Source: Anammoximicrobium sp964486845 (GTDB lineage: Bacteria; Planctomycetota; Planctomycetia; Pirellulales; Pirellulaceae). Taken from it: a DNA stretch of 64,000 bases. Positions 1 through 8,185 of this stretch are shown one piece after another. Made by a program: the position numbers and the translations under genes. Under the pieces are notes generated by a model. It was not told the DNA's origin. It was given only the letters and a program-made list of their open reading frames with translations, and searched no databases. Location of the stretch: positions 1 to 64,000 of the forward strand of contig CAZAQY010000002.1 in assembly GCA_964486845.1 (NCBI GenBank). The letters are read 5' to 3'. Within the stretch, counting starts at the first letter, position 1. Every line of letters begins with the position of its first letter.

Positions 1-105
1 GAAGCGGCGCGCTGCGAAATGGAAGCGAAGTGGCAAGTGGCCGAGGCACAGGCCGAGCAGTTGCGTCAGGAGTTGGAGCGGCTGCGCGGGAACTCCGCCC
101 GCTAG
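1..105 (+). CDS. C-terminal end of a gene (coiled-coil tail, possibly Uma2-like), truncated by window edge
   Basis: Reading frame 1 is open from the first base to TAG at 103-105 and gives 34 residues. The tail is Glu/Ala/Leu/Arg-rich with heptad-like spacing (AEAQAEQLRQELERLRG) and no stop. This kind of charged coiled-coil tail is common at the C-terminus of Uma2-family putative endonucleases, which are numerous in planctomycetes, but the diagnostic PD-(D/E)XK core lies outside the window. The codons use G/C at third positions like the neighbouring genes. The family is a guess; that a gene ends here is fairly secure. Confidence 0.5.
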   Translation, partial: EAARCEMEAKWQVAEAQAEQLRQELERLRGNSAR

Positions 106-159
106 CACCGAACGGGACTTGAGCAATCCCCCGTGGCGCCCATCGTGTCACGGCCGCAC

Positions 160-222
160 GTGGCACGGCCTACTTGTTGGCCGTGCCTGCAGCGCGCACG
201 GCCAACAAGTAGGCCGTGCCAC
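160..222. repeat. Palindromic dispersed repeat, family B (LLVGRA-type)
   Basis: Two 27-base arms (160-186 and 196-222) are perfect inverted copies around a 9-base loop; the core is GGCACGGCCTACTTGTTGG. Related copies occur at 42071-42101 and, as a direct double copy inside a gene, at 45118-45178. It lies just after the partial gene at the window start, so it could act as a hairpin terminator, but there is no T-run. Confidence 0.85.
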
Positions 223-333
223 ACCGAGAAGCGTGCTTCCATTCTCGCGGCAAGCCAACGATTCCCGAGCTGATGCTTATTCTTCCGCGACCTGCTCCAG
301 CCGCGCCGGGACCGGCGACGCGCTTGCACCGGC

Positions 334-945
334 TTACATGTCGCGCAGGATTTCGTCCAGCGGGTCCAGCCAGTCGCCGACGGACGACAACACCTCGTCC
401 AGCCGCTGCTCCGGGTCCGCGGACTGCTACCGCGGCGCGGCCGTCAGCCGAGCCACCTCTTCGTCCGCCGGCGCCCAGGCCGCCGGCTGGTCGTCCAGCA
501 GGGCCACCAGGCCCGCGTCCGCCCGTGTTGCGGCCGCATCCCGGCGGCGGCTGGCCGGCAACGGCAGTCGCCGGACGCCCGGCGGCAAGGCGAAATCCAT
601 CAAACCCGATTCGCGATCGTCGTAGTCGTCCTCGTGACCCAGCGGCGGTGCCGATCCACGTGTTGCAGCCCGCGGCGCTGACGTGGGACACGGTCAGCGT
701 ATCGCCCGCCAAGGCGCGGATGACGCCGGCGGCATTGGCGCCGCTGGTCGAGGCGATGGAACCCGCGAAAATGCCCGTGTTGTTCCTCGTCTCGGTCATC
801 GTGACCGTCTCGCTGTCCCCGCTGGTGCTGGTCAGCGTCACCGTGAAGCTCTGCGCGGTGCCGGGATTCGTATTGGCCGGTCTGTCGGTGATGCGGACGT
901 AAATCGTGCTGTCCGTGTAATACGAGGAGATTTTCGGATCGTCCG
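334..945 (-). pseudogene. Remnant of a large surface/adhesin-like protein (C-terminal end)
   Basis: On the minus strand, from about 945 to 660, the translation reads like a beta-rich extracellular repeat (SYYTDSTIYVRITDRPANTN, then TETRNNTGIFAGSI, then LAGDTLTVSHV). This is typical of giant planctomycete surface proteins with cadherin/Ig-like domains. Coding then jumps to another frame near 655 (GHEDDYDDRESGLMDFALPP), meets an in-frame TAG near 428, and continues as RLDEVLSSVGDWLDPLDEI to TAA at 334-336. An acidic tail with a short amphipathic C-terminus fits the end of such a protein. The frameshift, the internal stop and the missing N-terminal bulk mark it as a decayed gene end. No start codon belongs to it. 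Confidence 0.6.
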
Positions 946-1312
946 CCCTTTCGCCGGTCATCCGTGCCCCGGCTTTGCCATCCGTGCTCTTCTTGGGTTG
1001 CGGGCTCCGACCTGCGTCACGAAGCTGGTCGGCCTCGATTCGTTTCTCCGTGTCCTTCGTGCCTCTGTGTTTCCTTGCCCTGTGAGTTGCCAGGGCGACC
1101 CCGGCGGTGATACAATCAGGGGCAGCAAGAGAAGGCTGCCAAGACAAAACGAAGTCCGGCTTTTTGCGGAACGCCGGGATTCTGAATCGCAAGAGACCAA
1201 CGCGACTTTTGCCGCAATCGAATGAATTCAAATCATGGAACAAGAGCCAACACTTGTGACCCCCACGAGCGGGCCCGTAGCACCTGGGAAGGGCAGGACG
1301 TGGAGGCGTTCC
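946..1312. other. Intergenic region with a dispersed repeat and a degenerate hairpin
   Basis: No gene is supported here. At 1036-1075 the minus strand carries the motif AGGCACGAAGGACACGGAG, a low-complexity repeat that occurs widely in planctomycete and other bacterial genomes. At about 1150-1180 there is a weak GTCCGGC...GCCGGGA hairpin resembling a decayed copy of the GAAGCCCGG-type terminators at 18.84 and 33.38 kb. The Shine-Dalgarno of the next gene (GGAGG, 1302-1306) lies at the end. Confidence 0.5.
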
Positions 1313-1876
1313 ATGCACTACGAAGTCGAGCAGAAATTTCCCGTGGACGACGTGGCGGCGATCGAAGCCGGACTCGTCGCGCTGGGTGCCCGCTTCGAGA
1401 GCGCCGTCGAGCAGGTCGATCGCTACTTTGCACACCCCAGTCGCGATTTCGCCCAGACCGACGAAGCGTTGCGGATTCGGCAGACCGGGGCGCAATGTTA
1501 CGTCACCTACAAGGGGCCGAAGGTCGATCCGGCAACCAAGACCCGCCGCGAGATCGAGTTGCCGTTGGGCGGTACGGCTGAGGCTGCCGCACAATGGACG
1601 TCGCTGCTGGAAGCGTTGGGCTTTCAAGGCGTAGCGGAGGTTCGCAAACGGCGGCGGCCCGCACGCCTGGCGTGGCAAGGCGCCGAGATCGAAATCGCCT
1701 TGGATCGGGTCGAGGGCGCCGGCACGTTCGTGGAATTCGAGTTGCCGGCGAGCGCGGAGGGTCTGGAGCAGGCCAGGTCGCAGATTCTATCACTGGCCGC
1801 CGCGCTGGGGCTGTCGAACGCCGAGCGGCGGAGTTACCTGGAACTGCTTTTGGGGGGAGGCAACAGGAATTTGTAA
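1313..1876 (+). CDS. CYTH domain protein (class IV adenylate cyclase-like / triphosphate-binding)
   Basis: The 187-residue product begins HYEVEQKF, which is the ExExK signature at the N-terminus of the CYTH (CyaB/thiamine triphosphatase) fold. The characteristic alternating charged strands follow: RIRQTG, YVTYKGPK, REIE, EVRKRRRPARL, EIALDRVEGAGTFVEFE. CYTH proteins bind triphosphates with Mg2+ in an eight-strand tunnel; members include CyaB adenylate cyclases and inorganic triphosphatases, and the substrate here cannot be read from sequence. ATG at 1313 is preferred over an in-frame ATG at 1235 because it has GGAGG seven bases upstream and starts directly at the domain. Cytoplasmic; no partner gene is evident. 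Confidence 0.88.
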   Translation: MHYEVEQKFPVDDVAAIEAGLVALGARFESAVEQVDRYFAHPSRDFAQTDEALRIRQTGAQCYVTYKGPKVDPATKTRREIELPLGGTAEAAAQWTSLLEALGFQGVAEVRKRRRPARLAWQGAEIEIALDRVEGAGTFVEFELPASAEGLEQARSQILSLAAALGLSNAERRSYLELLLGGGNRNL

Positions 1877-1926
1877 TCGGGCGGATTTGGTAGATCGGGG
1901 CGAACAGCCAATGTGGAAGAGATTTG

Positions 1927-1956
1927 CGTGTACGAGTATGGGTACGAGTACGAATG
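1927..1956. repeat. Short tandem GTACGAGTA repeat
   Basis: GTACGAGTATGG followed by GTACGAGTACGA forms an imperfect 12-base tandem repeat between the CYTH gene and the oxidoreductase. I see no regulatory meaning; it looks like slippage-type sequence. Confidence 0.5.
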
Positions 1957-1975
1957 AAAGGCCACGGAGATGAAC

Positions 1976-3328
1976 ATGAACGCCCGTCCTTGCGGTATTT
2001 CCCGGCGGCATTTTCTGAAGGCGTCGGCGACCGCCGCCGCGCCGTGGGTGGTGCCGAGTTCCGTTTTCGGCGCCGATCCGCCCAGCGAACGCATCCACGT
2101 GGCGTTGATCGGGTGCGGCAATCAGAGCCGTGTCGATCTGCCGTCGGTGATGCGGTTTGACGACGTGCAGGTCGTCGCAGTCTGCGACGTGAACCGCGGC
2201 AGTCACGGGTACGCCCGGCCGGAACACTTCCTGGGCCGCGAGCCGGTCCGCGATACGGTCAACGCATACTACGCCAAGAAGACCGGCGCGGGGACGTACC
2301 GAGGCTGCGACGTGTACGGCGATTTCCGCGAAGTGCTGGCCCGGGACGACGTGGACGCGGTGCTGGTCGTGCTGCCCGATCACTGGCACGCCTTGGCCAG
2401 CGTGATGGCCTGCCAGGCCGGCAAGGACGTGTATTGCCAGAAGCCGCTGTCGCTGACCGTCCACGACGGCCAGCAGATGATCCAGGCGGTGCGGAAGCAT
2501 CGGCGGATTCTGCAGACCGGCAGCCAGTACCGGTCCAGCGGCAGCGTGCGGCGCGTGGCCGAACTGGTCCGCAACGGGCGGATCGGCAAGGTCCAGCGGG
2601 CGATCGCGATCGTCGACGGCAGCGGAGCCGGACCTGGCCCCGGCTGGCAGCCGATGCCGGTCCCGGACGGTTTCGACTACGATTTCTGGCTGGGCCCCGC
2701 TCCCGTCGCGCCGTATCACATCGACCGCTGCCTGTACCGCTTCCGGTTCCACCTGGATTACTCCGGGGGACAAGTGACCAACACCGGCGCGCATGCGCTG
2801 GACATCGTGCAATGGGCGCTGGGCAAGGACGGCACGGGCCCGGTGGAGTTCGAGGACTTGGGGGCGGTCTGGCCGCCGCCGGGTCACCTGTACACCACGG
2901 CCATGAAGACCGCTTTTCGAGCCCGTTGGGCCGACGGCATCGAACTGATCTGCCGCACGCAGGAGCCCGGCTTCGGCGCGCGGTTCGAGGGCAGCGAGGG
3001 CTGGATCCAATACACGGCGGGCAAGATCGAAGCGTCGTCGGACGCGATCGCGAATGCGGTGATCGAACCCGGCGAGATCCACTTGCCGGTCAGCGGCAAT
3101 CACTATCGGAACTGGCTCGATTGCATCCGCAGCCGCGAGGAGCCGATCGAACCGGTCGAAGCCGGGCACCGCACCGCCTCGATCTGCCATTGCGGCAACA
3201 TCGCCATGCGGCTCAAACGCCGCGTGCGGTGGAATCCGGAAACCGAGCAGTTCGTCCAGGACGACGAAGCCAACCAGATGCTGCGGCGGCCCCACCGCGA
3301 ACCGTGGAAGATTATCTTCGCCGGATGA
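1976..3328 (+). CDS. Gfo/Idh/MocA family oxidoreductase, Tat-exported
   Basis: The roughly 450-residue protein starts with a twin-arginine signal (SRRHFLKASATAAAPWVVPS). A Rossmann NAD(P)-binding domain follows (HVALIGCGNQ, then VVAVCDV), and the family motif is at GKDVYCQKPLS, where the Lys of EKP-type motifs is kept. The C-terminal alpha/beta domain contains GGQVTNTGAHALDIVQWALG, whose His is the usual catalytic-region residue. Such enzymes oxidise or reduce sugars and cyclitols with tightly bound NAD(P); the Tat signal implies export in folded form with cofactor. ATG 1976 has GGAG six bases upstream; an ATG at 1970 overlaps that site. The substrate is unknown. A second Tat member at 40.7 kb is similar in layout. 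Confidence 0.92.
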   Translation: MNARPCGISRRHFLKASATAAAPWVVPSSVFGADPPSERIHVALIGCGNQSRVDLPSVMRFDDVQVVAVCDVNRGSHGYARPEHFLGREPVRDTVNAYYAKKTGAGTYRGCDVYGDFREVLARDDVDAVLVVLPDHWHALASVMACQAGKDVYCQKPLSLTVHDGQQMIQAVRKHRRILQTGSQYRSSGSVRRVAELVRNGRIGKVQRAIAIVDGSGAGPGPGWQPMPVPDGFDYDFWLGPAPVAPYHIDRCLYRFRFHLDYSGGQVTNTGAHALDIVQWALGKDGTGPVEFEDLGAVWPPPGHLYTTAMKTAFRARWADGIELICRTQEPGFGARFEGSEGWIQYTAGKIEASSDAIANAVIEPGEIHLPVSGNHYRNWLDCIRSREEPIEPVEAGHRTASICHCGNIAMRLKRRVRWNPETEQFVQDDEANQMLRRPHREPWKIIFAG

Positions 3329-3349
3329 GGTTCCGGGCAGCCGGTCAAG

Positions 3350-3400
3350 AAAAAATTAGGGGAAAGATTAGGGGTTCTGGTTCGGGCGAAGCCGGTTACG
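3350..3400. repeat. Dispersed repeat, family H (GAAAGATTAGGGG)
   Basis: Tandem TTAGGGGAAAGATTAGGGG is followed by TCTGGTTCGGGCGAAGCCGG. The same arrangement (AAAGATTAGGG, then TTCAGGTCCGGGCG and GGCCGG) recurs at 58561-58606. It lies between the oxidoreductase and the P-II gene. Confidence 0.65.
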
Positions 3401-3427
3401 TTCACACTGTTCCTTGAGGTTTCCCGC

Positions 3428-3817
3428 GTGAAACAAGTCATCGCTGTGATCAAGCCGTTCCTGGCCGAGAAGGTGCTCGAGGGGCTCAAGCGCGCCCCGC
3501 TCGAATCGCTCAGCGTCCGCGAAGTCAAAGGTTACGGGCGGCAGAAGAGCTACCTGGAGGAATACGGCCGGACCGAGTACTCGACGGCCTTCCTGCCCAA
3601 GGTGGAGATCGCGATGTGGGTGGATGATTCGCGCGTCGAAGAGATCGTCCGCCGCGTCGTCGAGGTGGCCCGCACCGGCCGCATGGGCGACGGCAAGATC
3701 TTTGTCCTGCCCGGCGAGTCCTACGAGACGGTGATCGCCATCGGCGGCGAGGCCGAAGAGGCGGAGCAGAAAAAACCGGCTCGGCGGACTCCCGGCCGCA
3801 AGGGCAAAAACAGGTAG
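3428..3817 (+). CDS. P-II family nitrogen regulatory protein
   Basis: The 129-residue product has the P-II fold pattern: MKQVIAVIKPF, VREVKGYGRQK, a T-loop with YGRTEYSTAFLPKVEI (the Tyr of TEY matches the classical uridylylation site), and the second P-II signature TGRMGDGKIFVL. P-II trimers sense 2-oxoglutarate and ATP/ADP and control nitrogen assimilation partners. A Lys/Arg-rich tail of about 20 residues after the domain is unusual for GlnB/GlnK. The start is GTG with TTGAGG about ten bases upstream. No amtB, glnA or glnD is next to it, so the partner is unknown; the domain assignment is firm. Confidence 0.88.
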   Translation: MKQVIAVIKPFLAEKVLEGLKRAPLESLSVREVKGYGRQKSYLEEYGRTEYSTAFLPKVEIAMWVDDSRVEEIVRRVVEVARTGRMGDGKIFVLPGESYETVIAIGGEAEEAEQKKPARRTPGRKGKNR

Positions 3818-3918
3818 CAACGCAAATCGAGACAACTTCCCGATTCGTGCTTCCCGACCGTCTCGGCAAAGACGTACTTGCCGCCGATGATCTTGGTGAA
3901 TTCGTCCCAGTTGCGTGG

Positions 3919-5004
3919 CTATCTGCCCTGCAATTCAAACCAAGCCACGACGCAGTTGCTTCCCGCCGGTACGGTCAGTCCGATCATACCGGGCATGTTC
4001 GGCGTCACGTCGCCGCGGATTTCTACGGGAACTTCTTTCTGGTTCAGGCGGCACTGGAACACGCCGTTTTGCCTGGCGAATTCGATCATCATCGAGCCCT
4101 TGGGGAGCGGAACCTGATAGCCGGCGTCCAGCGAATCACTGGCCAGCAGGCCAAACACTTGCCCCTCGGCGACGTCTTTCAGGATTGCGCGGCAGACGAA
4201 ATTGCCGGCCAGCTTGCGGCTGTAAACCACTTGTGCCGCGCCGGTGTCAGCGGGCAGGGCGAGCTTCAGATAGCCTTCGGCGGTTTGCTCGGCATCCTTC
4301 TTGAGCGTCTCCCGGACGGCGCGCTCTCCGGCCTGCCGCCGCACGGCCCAGTTAGCGGGCGCCAACAGCTTGCGCATGATCGACGCGAGCGGGGGAATCT
4401 CCACCGGCAATGTGGCCGGGGGCGCGGTGCCCAACTCCGGCAACAGTGCGGAGACGTCGACACCGGCCTTCTGGGCTTCGGACCAGAGTTGGCGTGCGGC
4501 TTCCCGGTCGCCCTTGCCGTCCATCGCCAGGAACGCGCCGAAGAAGACCTTGTTCTGCGGCGCATCGGGCTTCAGCACGCGCTCGGCCAGCGTCAGTGCG
4601 ACTTTGGCGGGCAGCGTCTTTACGGTGTAGCGTTTGTTTTCGCCTTTGACCCGCAGCACCAGCAGGCCCGGCGTGTACTCGACGACGGCCACGCGCACGT
4701 CCCCGATCATCAGCTCCTCGACCGCCTTGAGGGAGCTGGCACTCTCGTCGACGGACTTCCAGAAGCCCTCCAGGTACTCGTACAGCAACTGCAGCCGTTG
4801 ACGTTGAGTGTCGAAATCTTCGCTGCCGCTCGCCTTCGCGGCTTCCGCCAGCTTGGCCTTGGCGACGTCCAAATCGCGGTCCGCCATGGCGGCGCGGATC
4901 TCGTCCAGCACGCCTTCCGCCTCGGCGGCTTGCAGGGAACATGATGCCCCCCAACAGAGAGTCAAGGAATAGACGACAACGAGAATTCGGATTCGAGTGT
5001 TCAT
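3919..5004 (-). CDS. Secreted hypothetical protein with helical N-terminal and beta-rich C-terminal domain
   Basis: The 361-residue protein begins with a signal peptide (MNTRIRILVVVYSLTLCW, cleavage likely near QAAEA), so it acts outside the cytoplasm. Residues of about 30-100 are helical and charged (AMADRDLDVAKAKLAEAAK), as in a TPR-like hairpin. The last 120 residues read as beta strands with a jelly-roll look, ending VVAWFELQGR. ATG at 5004 has GGAGGAA just upstream, and the signal peptide starts there; the longer open frame upstream runs through a palindromic repeat and is not coding. It diverges from the PQQ propeller gene at 5193. I do not recognise a named family. Confidence 0.75.
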   Translation of the reverse strand: MNTRIRILVVVYSLTLCWGASCSLQAAEAEGVLDEIRAAMADRDLDVAKAKLAEAAKASGSEDFDTQRQRLQLLYEYLEGFWKSVDESASSLKAVEELMIGDVRVAVVEYTPGLLVLRVKGENKRYTVKTLPAKVALTLAERVLKPDAPQNKVFFGAFLAMDGKGDREAARQLWSEAQKAGVDVSALLPELGTAPPATLPVEIPPLASIMRKLLAPANWAVRRQAGERAVRETLKKDAEQTAEGYLKLALPADTGAAQVVYSRKLAGNFVCRAILKDVAEGQVFGLLASDSLDAGYQVPLPKGSMMIEFARQNGVFQCRLNQKEVPVEIRGDVTPNMPGMIGLTVPAGSNCVVAWFELQGR

Positions 5005-5056
5005 GGTTCCTCCGCAAAAGGCACAATTATGACGCACGGCCGGGAGCCTGCAAGAA

Positions 5057-5153
5057 GGGCTCAGACGTACAGGATTCAAAATTGGCGGAGTCACGACGAT
5101 GCTGTCTCCCACGCGCCAACTCCGCCAATTTTGAATCCTGTACGTCTGTGCCC
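5057..5153. repeat. Palindromic repeat, family A (TCAGACGTACAG)
   Basis: Two 35-base arms (5057-5091 and 5119-5153) are inverted copies with very few mismatches, around a 27-base loop. The core is GGGCTCAGACGTACAG. A second element with the same arm ends but a different loop is at 8109-8204. Here it sits between two divergent genes, so it cannot be a shared downstream terminator; it resembles a non-autonomous mobile or REP/MITE-like element. Confidence 0.88.
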
Positions 5154-5192
5154 TTGGGCCAAAGCTCCCGGCCACGTTACAATGTTGGCACG

Positions 5193-6677
5193 ATGAAGAC
5201 CACCTGGATTCCCACCGTCGTTCCCACGTTGCTCGCCGCCGCCGGCGTGGCGGCGCTCGTGTTGTGGCTCAGCAGCGCGTCGTGGCCTGTCGAGCCGGAG
5301 CCGGAAGCAAGCCACAGTCTCACGTCTTGGCTGCTCTCGCTGGGCAATCAGGGCCGACCGCCGCTGGCGCTCCGCGTGCCGGGGTTGGACGGCACCCCGA
5401 AACCCGCTCAGGGCAGTTCGGCGCGGACCGCAGAGGCGGGGCACCCGGTGCGCGGGCCCGGCCAAACGGCCAACATCCCCGGCGTGTGGCCGGCGTTTCG
5501 CGGGCCGAAACGGGACGCCATCTCCGACGACCCGACGCCGCTGGCCCGCAGTTGGCCGGCGCAGGGCCCGCCGGTGCTCTGGCGGATCGAACTGGGGCAG
5601 GGCTACGCCGGCGCGGTGATCCGCGATGGACGGGTCTACGTGCTGGACTACGACGAGAAAGCCAAAGCTGATACGATGCGCTGCTTGTCGCTGGCCGACG
5701 GCCGCGAAATCTGGCACAACAGCTATCCCGTCGAGGTGACGCCGAACCACGGCTGTTCGCGCACCGTGCCGGCGATCGTCCACGAGTACATCGTGTCGAT
5801 CGGTCCTCGCTGCCACGTGGCCTGTTGGGACGCCGAGACGGGCCAATCTCGCTGGCCGATCATCGACATGGTCAAGCAGTTCGGGAGTGAAGAGCGTCAA
5901 TGGTACACGGGCCAGTGCCCGCTGGTGGACGGCGACCGGGTGATCCTGGCGCCGTGCGGGCCGGACGCGCTGCTGGTAGCCGTCGAGTACCGCACGGGCC
6001 AGATCCTCTGGAAGACGCCCAATCCCCGCGGCTGGAAAATGACCCATTCGTCGGTCATGACGACCGAGTTCGCGGGCCAGAAGATGTACGTCTACTGCGG
6101 CACGGGCGGCACGGCGGGCATCGCGGCCGACGACGGGCGGCTGCTGTGGGACGAGACGAGTTGGGTCGAGAATTTTGCGACCAGTCCTTCGCCACTGCCG
6201 CTGCCCGACGGCCGGATCTTCCTGTGCAGCGGTTACGATATCACCGGCGCGATGATGCTGCAGATGAAAGGGGCCGGCGAGAAGCTGACGGTCGAAACGG
6301 CGTACACGCTGAAACGCAAGGAATTCAACTCCGAGCATCAGACGCCAATTTTCTACCGCGGTCACCTGTACGGCATCCGGAAACTGCGGGAACAGATGAT
6401 TTGTATGGATCTGAATGGGAAAGAGCTGTGGAACAGCGGCAGCCTGAAGTTCGGTCACGGGCCGTACATGATCGCTGGCGGAATGATTTACGCCCTGGCC
6501 GACAACGGCCTGCTGGCGACGATGGAAGCCACGCACGAGAGCTATCGCCCACTGGCCCAGTTCCAGCTGTTCGAAAACGGCCATGATGCCTGGGGACCGA
6601 TGGCCATCGCCTCCGGCCGGCTGATCGCCCGCGATTTGACTCGGATGGCCTGCGTGGATGTGCGAGCGGGGAAGTAG
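5193..6677 (+). CDS. Membrane-anchored PQQ-like beta-propeller protein
   Basis: The 494-residue protein starts with one hydrophobic segment (VVPTLLAAAGVAALVLWLS), a Pro/Glu-rich linker, then WPAFRGPKRDAI, the usual entry to planctomycete PQQ-like propellers. Blades follow with motifs such as VLWRIELGQGYAGAV, GRVYVLDYDE and EIWHNSY. It lacks obvious quinoprotein dehydrogenase active-site pairs, so a BamB-like scaffolding or binding role is more likely than catalysis. ATG 5193 follows the repeat and begins directly at the membrane segment. It is the first of a run of same-strand genes to 12350 that includes iron-sulfur proteins. Confidence 0.85.
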   Translation: MKTTWIPTVVPTLLAAAGVAALVLWLSSASWPVEPEPEASHSLTSWLLSLGNQGRPPLALRVPGLDGTPKPAQGSSARTAEAGHPVRGPGQTANIPGVWPAFRGPKRDAISDDPTPLARSWPAQGPPVLWRIELGQGYAGAVIRDGRVYVLDYDEKAKADTMRCLSLADGREIWHNSYPVEVTPNHGCSRTVPAIVHEYIVSIGPRCHVACWDAETGQSRWPIIDMVKQFGSEERQWYTGQCPLVDGDRVILAPCGPDALLVAVEYRTGQILWKTPNPRGWKMTHSSVMTTEFAGQKMYVYCGTGGTAGIAADDGRLLWDETSWVENFATSPSPLPLPDGRIFLCSGYDITGAMMLQMKGAGEKLTVETAYTLKRKEFNSEHQTPIFYRGHLYGIRKLREQMICMDLNGKELWNSGSLKFGHGPYMIAGGMIYALADNGLLATMEATHESYRPLAQFQLFENGHDAWGPMAIASGRLIARDLTRMACVDVRAGK

Positions 6678-6678
6678 G

Positions 6679-6790
6679 ATCGGTGAGCGGTGAGCGGTAA
6701 TCGGTGACCGGTGATCGGTCAGCGGTCAGCGCTGACGAATGACGAATGACCAATGGACAATGACCAATGACCAGTGACCAGTGACGAATA
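6679..6790. repeat. Low-complexity tandem repeat, family I
   Basis: The first half is made of GGTGAGCGGT/GGTCAGCGGT units, and the second half of TGACGAATGACCAATGACCA-type units. The same GAATGACGAA units reappear at 8947-8996 at the end of the ferredoxin gene. This class of minisatellite is common in planctomycete intergenic DNA. Confidence 0.8.
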
Positions 6791-6792
6791 AA

Positions 6793-7920
6793 ATGGACGT
6801 GAAACCCTGCAAAACCTGTCGCTGCCAGCGCCGGCCGCGGCGGGCGGTGATCCGGCCGGTGCTGATTGGCGCGTTGGTCGTGGCGGCCGTCGTGATCGCG
6901 GCCTGGGCCGCACTGCGCATGGACCCGTGGGGCGAGGATGGCGGAGGGTTGTCGGAGCGTTTCGAGTTCAACGCGGATGCCTACCAGCGAGCCGACCCGG
7001 CGCTGATCGAGTTCCAGGAGCGTGGCTCGTTTGCGACGGAGTTGAGCGGCGTGCGGGGACTGGCTGCGGGCCCCGGAGACCGCATTTATGTCGCTGGAGA
7101 AAAGGTGGTCCGCGTGTTCGACTCGGACGGAAGACGGTTGGCCGAGATGTCCGTCAAGGGCGAGCCGACGTGTTTGGCGGTGGGCGGGGCGCAGCACGTC
7201 CACCCTGGCCGGGTGTACGCCGGGGCAGGCGGTCGCGTGTTCTTGTTCGATCCGCAAGGGTCCGCCCTCGGGAACTGGACGGAGGGACTCAACGACACGT
7301 CGGTGCTGACGTCCCTGGCGGTAGATGACGAGGCCGTCTTTGCGGCCGATGCCGGCAACCGCGTGGTGCTGCGTTTCAACGCGGACGGCAAGTTGCTGGG
7401 ACGCATCGGCGAGCCTGACGAGGCGCGAGGCCTCCGCGGGTTTGTGATTCCCAGTGCGCATTTTGACGTGGCCGTCACGGCCGACGGCTTGCTGCGCGTC
7501 GCCAATCCCGGCGCCCGGCGGATCGAGACGTTCACCCCCGAGGGCGACCTGCTGGGCGACTGGGGCAAGTCGTCGCCGGAGATCGACGGCTTCTTTGGTT
7601 GCTGCAACCCGGCCGACTTCGCCGTGCTGCCGGACGGACGGTTCGTGACGGTGGAGAAAGGCATCCCGCGCATCAAAATCTACAGCCCCAAGGGCGACCT
7701 GGAATGCGTAGTGGCCGATCCGCAAATGCTGGGACAGACGGCCACTGCCGCTCAACTGAATGAAGACAGCGGCCACACGCCCACGTTTGATGTGGCGGTG
7801 GACAGCCGCGGCCGAGTGTTGGTGCTGGACCCGATGGCGAGGCAAGTGAGGGTGTTTGTGCGGAAGGACGGTCAGGATTCCACGGCGAAAGAGAGTGACG
7901 CAGATGGAAAGCAGTCGTAG
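6793..7920 (+). CDS. Membrane-anchored NHL-repeat beta-propeller protein
   Basis: The 375-residue product has an N-terminal Cys pair region (CKTCRCQ), basic residues and one transmembrane helix (LIGALVVAAVVIAAWAALRM). A six-bladed NHL-type propeller follows, with recurring patterns such as GDRIYVAGEKVVRVFDSDGR, DEAVFAADAGNRVVLRFNAD, DGLLRVANPGARRIETFTPEG and DSRGRVLVLDPMARQVRVF. The propeller should face the periplasm. ATG 6793 is chosen over an in-frame GTG at 6781, which lies in repeat DNA. Its end overlaps the start of the small Cys protein gene by 17 bases, so the two are probably translationally coupled and part of the Fe-S cluster. Confidence 0.85.
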   Translation: MDVKPCKTCRCQRRPRRAVIRPVLIGALVVAAVVIAAWAALRMDPWGEDGGGLSERFEFNADAYQRADPALIEFQERGSFATELSGVRGLAAGPGDRIYVAGEKVVRVFDSDGRRLAEMSVKGEPTCLAVGGAQHVHPGRVYAGAGGRVFLFDPQGSALGNWTEGLNDTSVLTSLAVDDEAVFAADAGNRVVLRFNADGKLLGRIGEPDEARGLRGFVIPSAHFDVAVTADGLLRVANPGARRIETFTPEGDLLGDWGKSSPEIDGFFGCCNPADFAVLPDGRFVTVEKGIPRIKIYSPKGDLECVVADPQMLGQTATAAQLNEDSGHTPTFDVAVDSRGRVLVLDPMARQVRVFVRKDGQDSTAKESDADGKQS

Positions 7921-8185
7921 CTCACGGCGACAGTGGTTGGCGGGATTGCTGCGGTGGGGCGCGGTGTCGGCACTCGCCGCGGTGACCGCGGTGTTGATCC
8001 GGCGTCCGGGCGGCGGTTCGAACGGCCGTTGTGCGCGGCGGCAACCTTGTGCGCGGTGCGGGAGTCTGGCGGATTGTCCGTTGCCGCGGGCGGTGAGTTG
8101 GCGGGAGCGGGCTCAGACGTACAGAATTCAACTTTCGCGGCGACAGGTCATTCCAGATGGCCCGACGATGGGCCGCGAAAACTGA
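7904..8185 (+). CDS. Small membrane protein with a Cys4 motif in the Fe-S cluster
   Basis: Ninety-three residues: an N-terminal Arg-rich start (SSRSSRRQWLAG), one transmembrane helix (LLRWGAVSALAAVTAVLI), then a compact motif C-X5-C-X2-C-X5-C (RCARRQPCARCGSLADCPLP). Four closely spaced cysteines suggest a metal or Fe-S site. The SRRQWL stretch could be a Tat-type or simple membrane anchor. It overlaps the NHL gene by 17 bases. The last 25 or so residues are encoded by the left arm, loop and right arm of palindromic repeat A (8109-8204), so the original C-terminus may have been replaced by repeat-encoded residues. I cannot name the family. Confidence 0.65.
   Translation: MESSRSSRRQWLAGLLRWGAVSALAAVTAVLIRRPGGGSNGRCARRQPCARCGSLADCPLPRAVSWRERAQTYRIQLSRRQVIPDGPTMGREN

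Noticed and set aside
170..1678. Long minus-strand open frame over 500 codons
   Set aside because: Only the part between about 640 and 945 looks like protein; the rest is antisense to the CYTH gene or repeat sequence. It is treated as a pseudogene fragment.
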